NCBI GenBank assembly: GCA_934045075.1
Contig: OW203751.1
Span: 9,371,321 to 9,435,320, forward strand
DNA from: Yponomeuta sedellus
Taxonomy: Eukaryota; Arthropoda; Insecta; Lepidoptera; Yponomeutidae
Length of the DNA stretch: 64,000 nucleotides
Direction: 5' to 3'
Shown: piece after piece, positions 61,735 through 64,000 of the stretch
Position numbering within the stretch: position 1 is the first letter of the stretch
Layout of the letters: each line of letters opens with the position of its first letter
The notes under the pieces: model-generated
The model's input: the letters and a program-made list of their open reading frames with translations, nothing else
Told to the model about the DNA's origin: nothing
The model's database searches: none
Position numbers and translations under genes: made by a program

Positions 61735-61887
61735 ACATACATACATACATACATACATACATACATACATACATACATACATACATACATACATACATAC
61801 ATACATACATACATACATACATACATACATACATACATACATACATACATACATACATACATACATACATACATACATACATACATT
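61735..61887 (-). repeat. (CATA)n microsatellite, ~150 bp
   Basis: Perfect CATA units; on the minus strand this is TATG directly after a reversed LINE-B 3' end, the mirror image of 58061-58340. Confidence 0.96.
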
Positions 61888-62275
61888 CCCTCACGCCTGT
61901 AACCCAGAGGGGTAGGCAGAGACCAGGGACTGCCACTTGCCACGATCCTGGCAGATCACCACGATCCTTCATCAACGTTCATAAGTCGTTGCATGCACGC
62001 ACGCCGGTTCTGGGTACGTTTTATCTTTCCCTTTGCTAATACATCCCCTATTTGGTCGATGTATGTCCGATTGGGACGTCCTTTACCAGCCCTTCCACTC
62101 ACATTCGCAATATATATTTGTTTCGTCAATCTTTCTTCCTTCATCCTCTCCACATTTCCAAACCAACGCAACATTCCTTTCTCAATTCAAGTCACTACAT
62201 CCTCATTCAGTCCACAACGTTTTCTAATCAGACTATTGCGTATCCTGTCATTCAAAGTAACACTACACAGACTTC
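61888..62275 (-). mobile_element. LINE-B 3' coding end
   Basis: On the minus strand encodes MLRWFGNVERMKEERLTKQI, GRAGKGRPNRTYIDQIGDVL and RRACMQRLMNVDE, then the microsatellite tail. Confidence 0.75.
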
Positions 62276-62386
62276 TATTACAACTTCATTATTAAAATTA
62301 AATTATAAAAAATCTAACACGCCATTGGACGCTGTATCATCTCACTACGTATACGCAAAGGCCAAGTCAAAAATTAGTGTTAAAAC

Positions 62387-62965
62387 CTAACTGCAAAGTA
62401 GGTAGTCGGGGCTGTAAGTAATGCAATTTGCTTAAGTCAGATGTCGCTGCCTGTACGTAATACAGAGAATATTGTAAAGAGGTTCGAAATTTCACTGATG
62501 CCGTGAGTCGCCCATTGGCTCAATTGGTAGAGCGCTGGTACGGATAGCCAGAGGTTGCGGGTTCGAATCCCGGCATGGGTGAAATTTTTAGCCTCTAAAT
62601 AGGTTTTTAAATTTGTTCCTTAGCACGGGTTAGTGCATTAAAAATAAAAATAGTGTAATCATGTGGGTACAGTGATATCGTTCCGATGTTAAAACCTAAC
62701 TGCAAAGTAGGTAGTCGGGGCTGTAAGTAATGCAATTTGCTTTAGTCAGATGTCGCTGCCTGTACGTAATACAGAGAATATTGTAAAGAGGTTCGAAATT
62801 TCACTGATGCCGTGAGTCGCCCATTGGCTCAATTGGTAGAGCGCTGGTACGGATAGCCAGAGGTTGCGGGTTCGAATCCCGGCATGGGTGAAATTTTTAG
62901 CCTCTAAATAGGTTTTTAAATTTGTTCCTTAGCACGGGTTAGTGCATTAAAAATAAAAATAGTGT
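62387..62965 (+). mobile_element. tRNA-type SINE, two tandem 309-bp units
   Basis: CTGCAAAGTAGGTAGTCGG recurs at 62391 and 62700, and both units carry the complete tRNA-like head and tail. The units are nearly identical, so the duplication is recent. Confidence 0.78.
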
Positions 62966-63102
62966 AATTAGTGTCATGTTACGTAACAATTTTCGCATAT
63001 AAATCACGAACATTACCGGAAATAGACGAGTAGAATAGTATTTAGAATAACGCGTGAAGAGACTTGAGCAAGTAGGCCACGTTTCCGAATTCCAGCTAAC
63101 TG

Positions 63103-63315
63103 TAAGGCTGGGCGCATGCTAAGACGCAGGCGACGCAGCACAGATTTAGTAAAGCATAGAACGTCATCGTCGCTACGTACGCTACGGGGCAGGCACGTGT
63201 GACGCAGACATGCGTCCTAGTGTGGGGTCAGAAGCAATGTATGTGCCGGTATGTAAATGTTATGTTATGCCCTGCTCTGCGTCTCGTTGTAGTGCCGGCA
63301 CAGATTTCAGCGCGA
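63103..63315. mobile_element. GACGCAGGCGACGCA repeat, second copy
   Basis: GGCTGGGCGCATGCTAAGAC, GACGCAGGCGACGCAGCACA, then after the SINE piece CCCTGCTCTGCGTCTCG. Confidence 0.6.
63212..63270 (+). mobile_element. Fragment of the second SINE family inside another repeat
   Basis: CCTAGTGTGGGGTCAGAAGC, then GTATGTAAATGTTATG. It interrupts the repeat also found reversed at 39545-39730. Confidence 0.6.
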
Positions 63316-63424
63316 CGCGACTAACAATTTTGTTGCAATCACTGCTGTGTATTCTTTGTCCTTAATTGGTAAAATTACACGTGCAATATCTAATTTGACC
63401 ATATCCGCAACACTACGCTACGCT

Positions 63425-63700
63425 CAAAAACACGCATAGCTGATGTGGGTGTCCAGACTGCAAGGTTGAAGTGGAGCTGGGCAGGGCATATCAGCAGAAT
63501 GCACCCGGATAGGTGGGCAAGACTTGCCACCGAGTGGGTGCCACAAGGTGGTCATCGCAGGAGAGGTAGGCCAAGAAAACGTTGGCGAGACGATCTCGAC
63601 CGACACATGCCGGAGTGGTCTGAGGTGGCACAAGACAGATACATCTGGTCTGAGTTGGGGGAGGCCTTTGCCCAGCAGTGGGACACAAACGAGGCTACGT
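63425..63700 (+). mobile_element. LINE 3' coding end, distinct RTE-like family
   Basis: An uninterrupted frame reads ARLKWSWAGHISRMHPDRWA, GRPRKRWRDDLDRHMPEWSE and GEAFAQQWDT, the C-terminus of a reverse transcriptase related to but different from LINE-A. It ends near an A-rich run at 63701. Confidence 0.75.
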
Positions 63701-63702
63701 AA

Positions 63703-64000
63703 AAAAAAAATATCTAATTATAATATCTATGAATACTGTAATTTATGGCAATAAATGAATTGAATTGAATTGTCCTATAAGGTTCTCATAATAAGTAGTA
63801 GTAAAATACGTATACGATTTCAATAAGACTGTATTTATTTTAAAACTGTACAAGTAAAACTGATCAGAACAAATTAGGAAAATTAAATAATTTCTAAGGA
63901 AAAGAGTTTCGTCTTGTTTCATCAAAACTGAAACGGGAATTTGAAAAAATGCAAATAAAATCTGGAATGGGAGACGAAATTTTAAATTTTGATTTAATAA
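63703..64000. other. Unassigned AT-rich DNA at the window end
   Basis: A short AATTGAATTGAATTG run follows the LINE; nothing else is recognised. Confidence 0.45.

Noticed and set aside
61644..62040. Frames over the CATA tract
   Set aside because: Same cause: perfect tetranucleotide repeat next to a LINE-B end.

Overview
The window is nuclear DNA of an insect, most likely a moth or butterfly. The base composition is AT-rich, the one host gene has eight short exons in large introns, and nearly everything else is transposable elements of kinds typical of Lepidoptera: tRNA-tailed SINEs, RTE-like LINE ends, Helitron-like elements ending CTAG, foldback MITEs and one Ty3/gypsy element. The order is inferred from repeat style and from the closeness of a SINE head to 5S rRNA. 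No bacterial, organellar or free-virus sequence was seen.

The host gene lies on the minus strand at 23264-34766. Eight exons join in phase into the C-terminal ~366 residues of a CD36-family (scavenger receptor class B) membrane protein: part of the ectodomain with its six-cysteine disulfide region, the C-terminal membrane helix and a cytoplasmic tail ending in a stop. The N-terminal exons, roughly a quarter of a normal family member, were not found and should lie beyond 34766. Two introns hold tandem arrays built from copies of the adjoining exon's 3' end plus its splice donor: a decayed array of half-exons at 25565-28337, and a chimeric array at 23458-24113 that fuses an exon end and donor to a 5S-rRNA-like SINE head.

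The second large unit is a gypsy-type LTR retrotransposon on the minus strand at 45185-52293. It has two 263-bp LTRs identical by eye, a 4-bp target duplication AGGA, a tRNA-Lys-type primer site, gag, and a protease-RT-RNase H-integrase frame joined to gag by an apparent -1 frameshift heptamer. It interrupts an older tRNA-derived SINE. Related solo LTRs lie at about 31895, 36474 and 55345.

The rest is layered repeats. A short interspersed family whose head resembles 5S rRNA, including its internal promoter region, has about twenty copies, most of them at 14-44 kb. A second family with a tRNA-like head occurs singly, as 310-bp tandem dimers and as head-to-head pairs. Two LINE-B 3' ends run into long TATG/CATA microsatellites at 58 and 61.7 kb. 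Foldback elements with long inverted arms dominate 1-23 kb. Several nested insertions, some with visible target duplications, let the order of events be read. Long stretches at 0.5-1.4, 16.5-17.5, 18.5-19.2, 44.3-45.1 and 63.7-64 kb hold nothing I can name.
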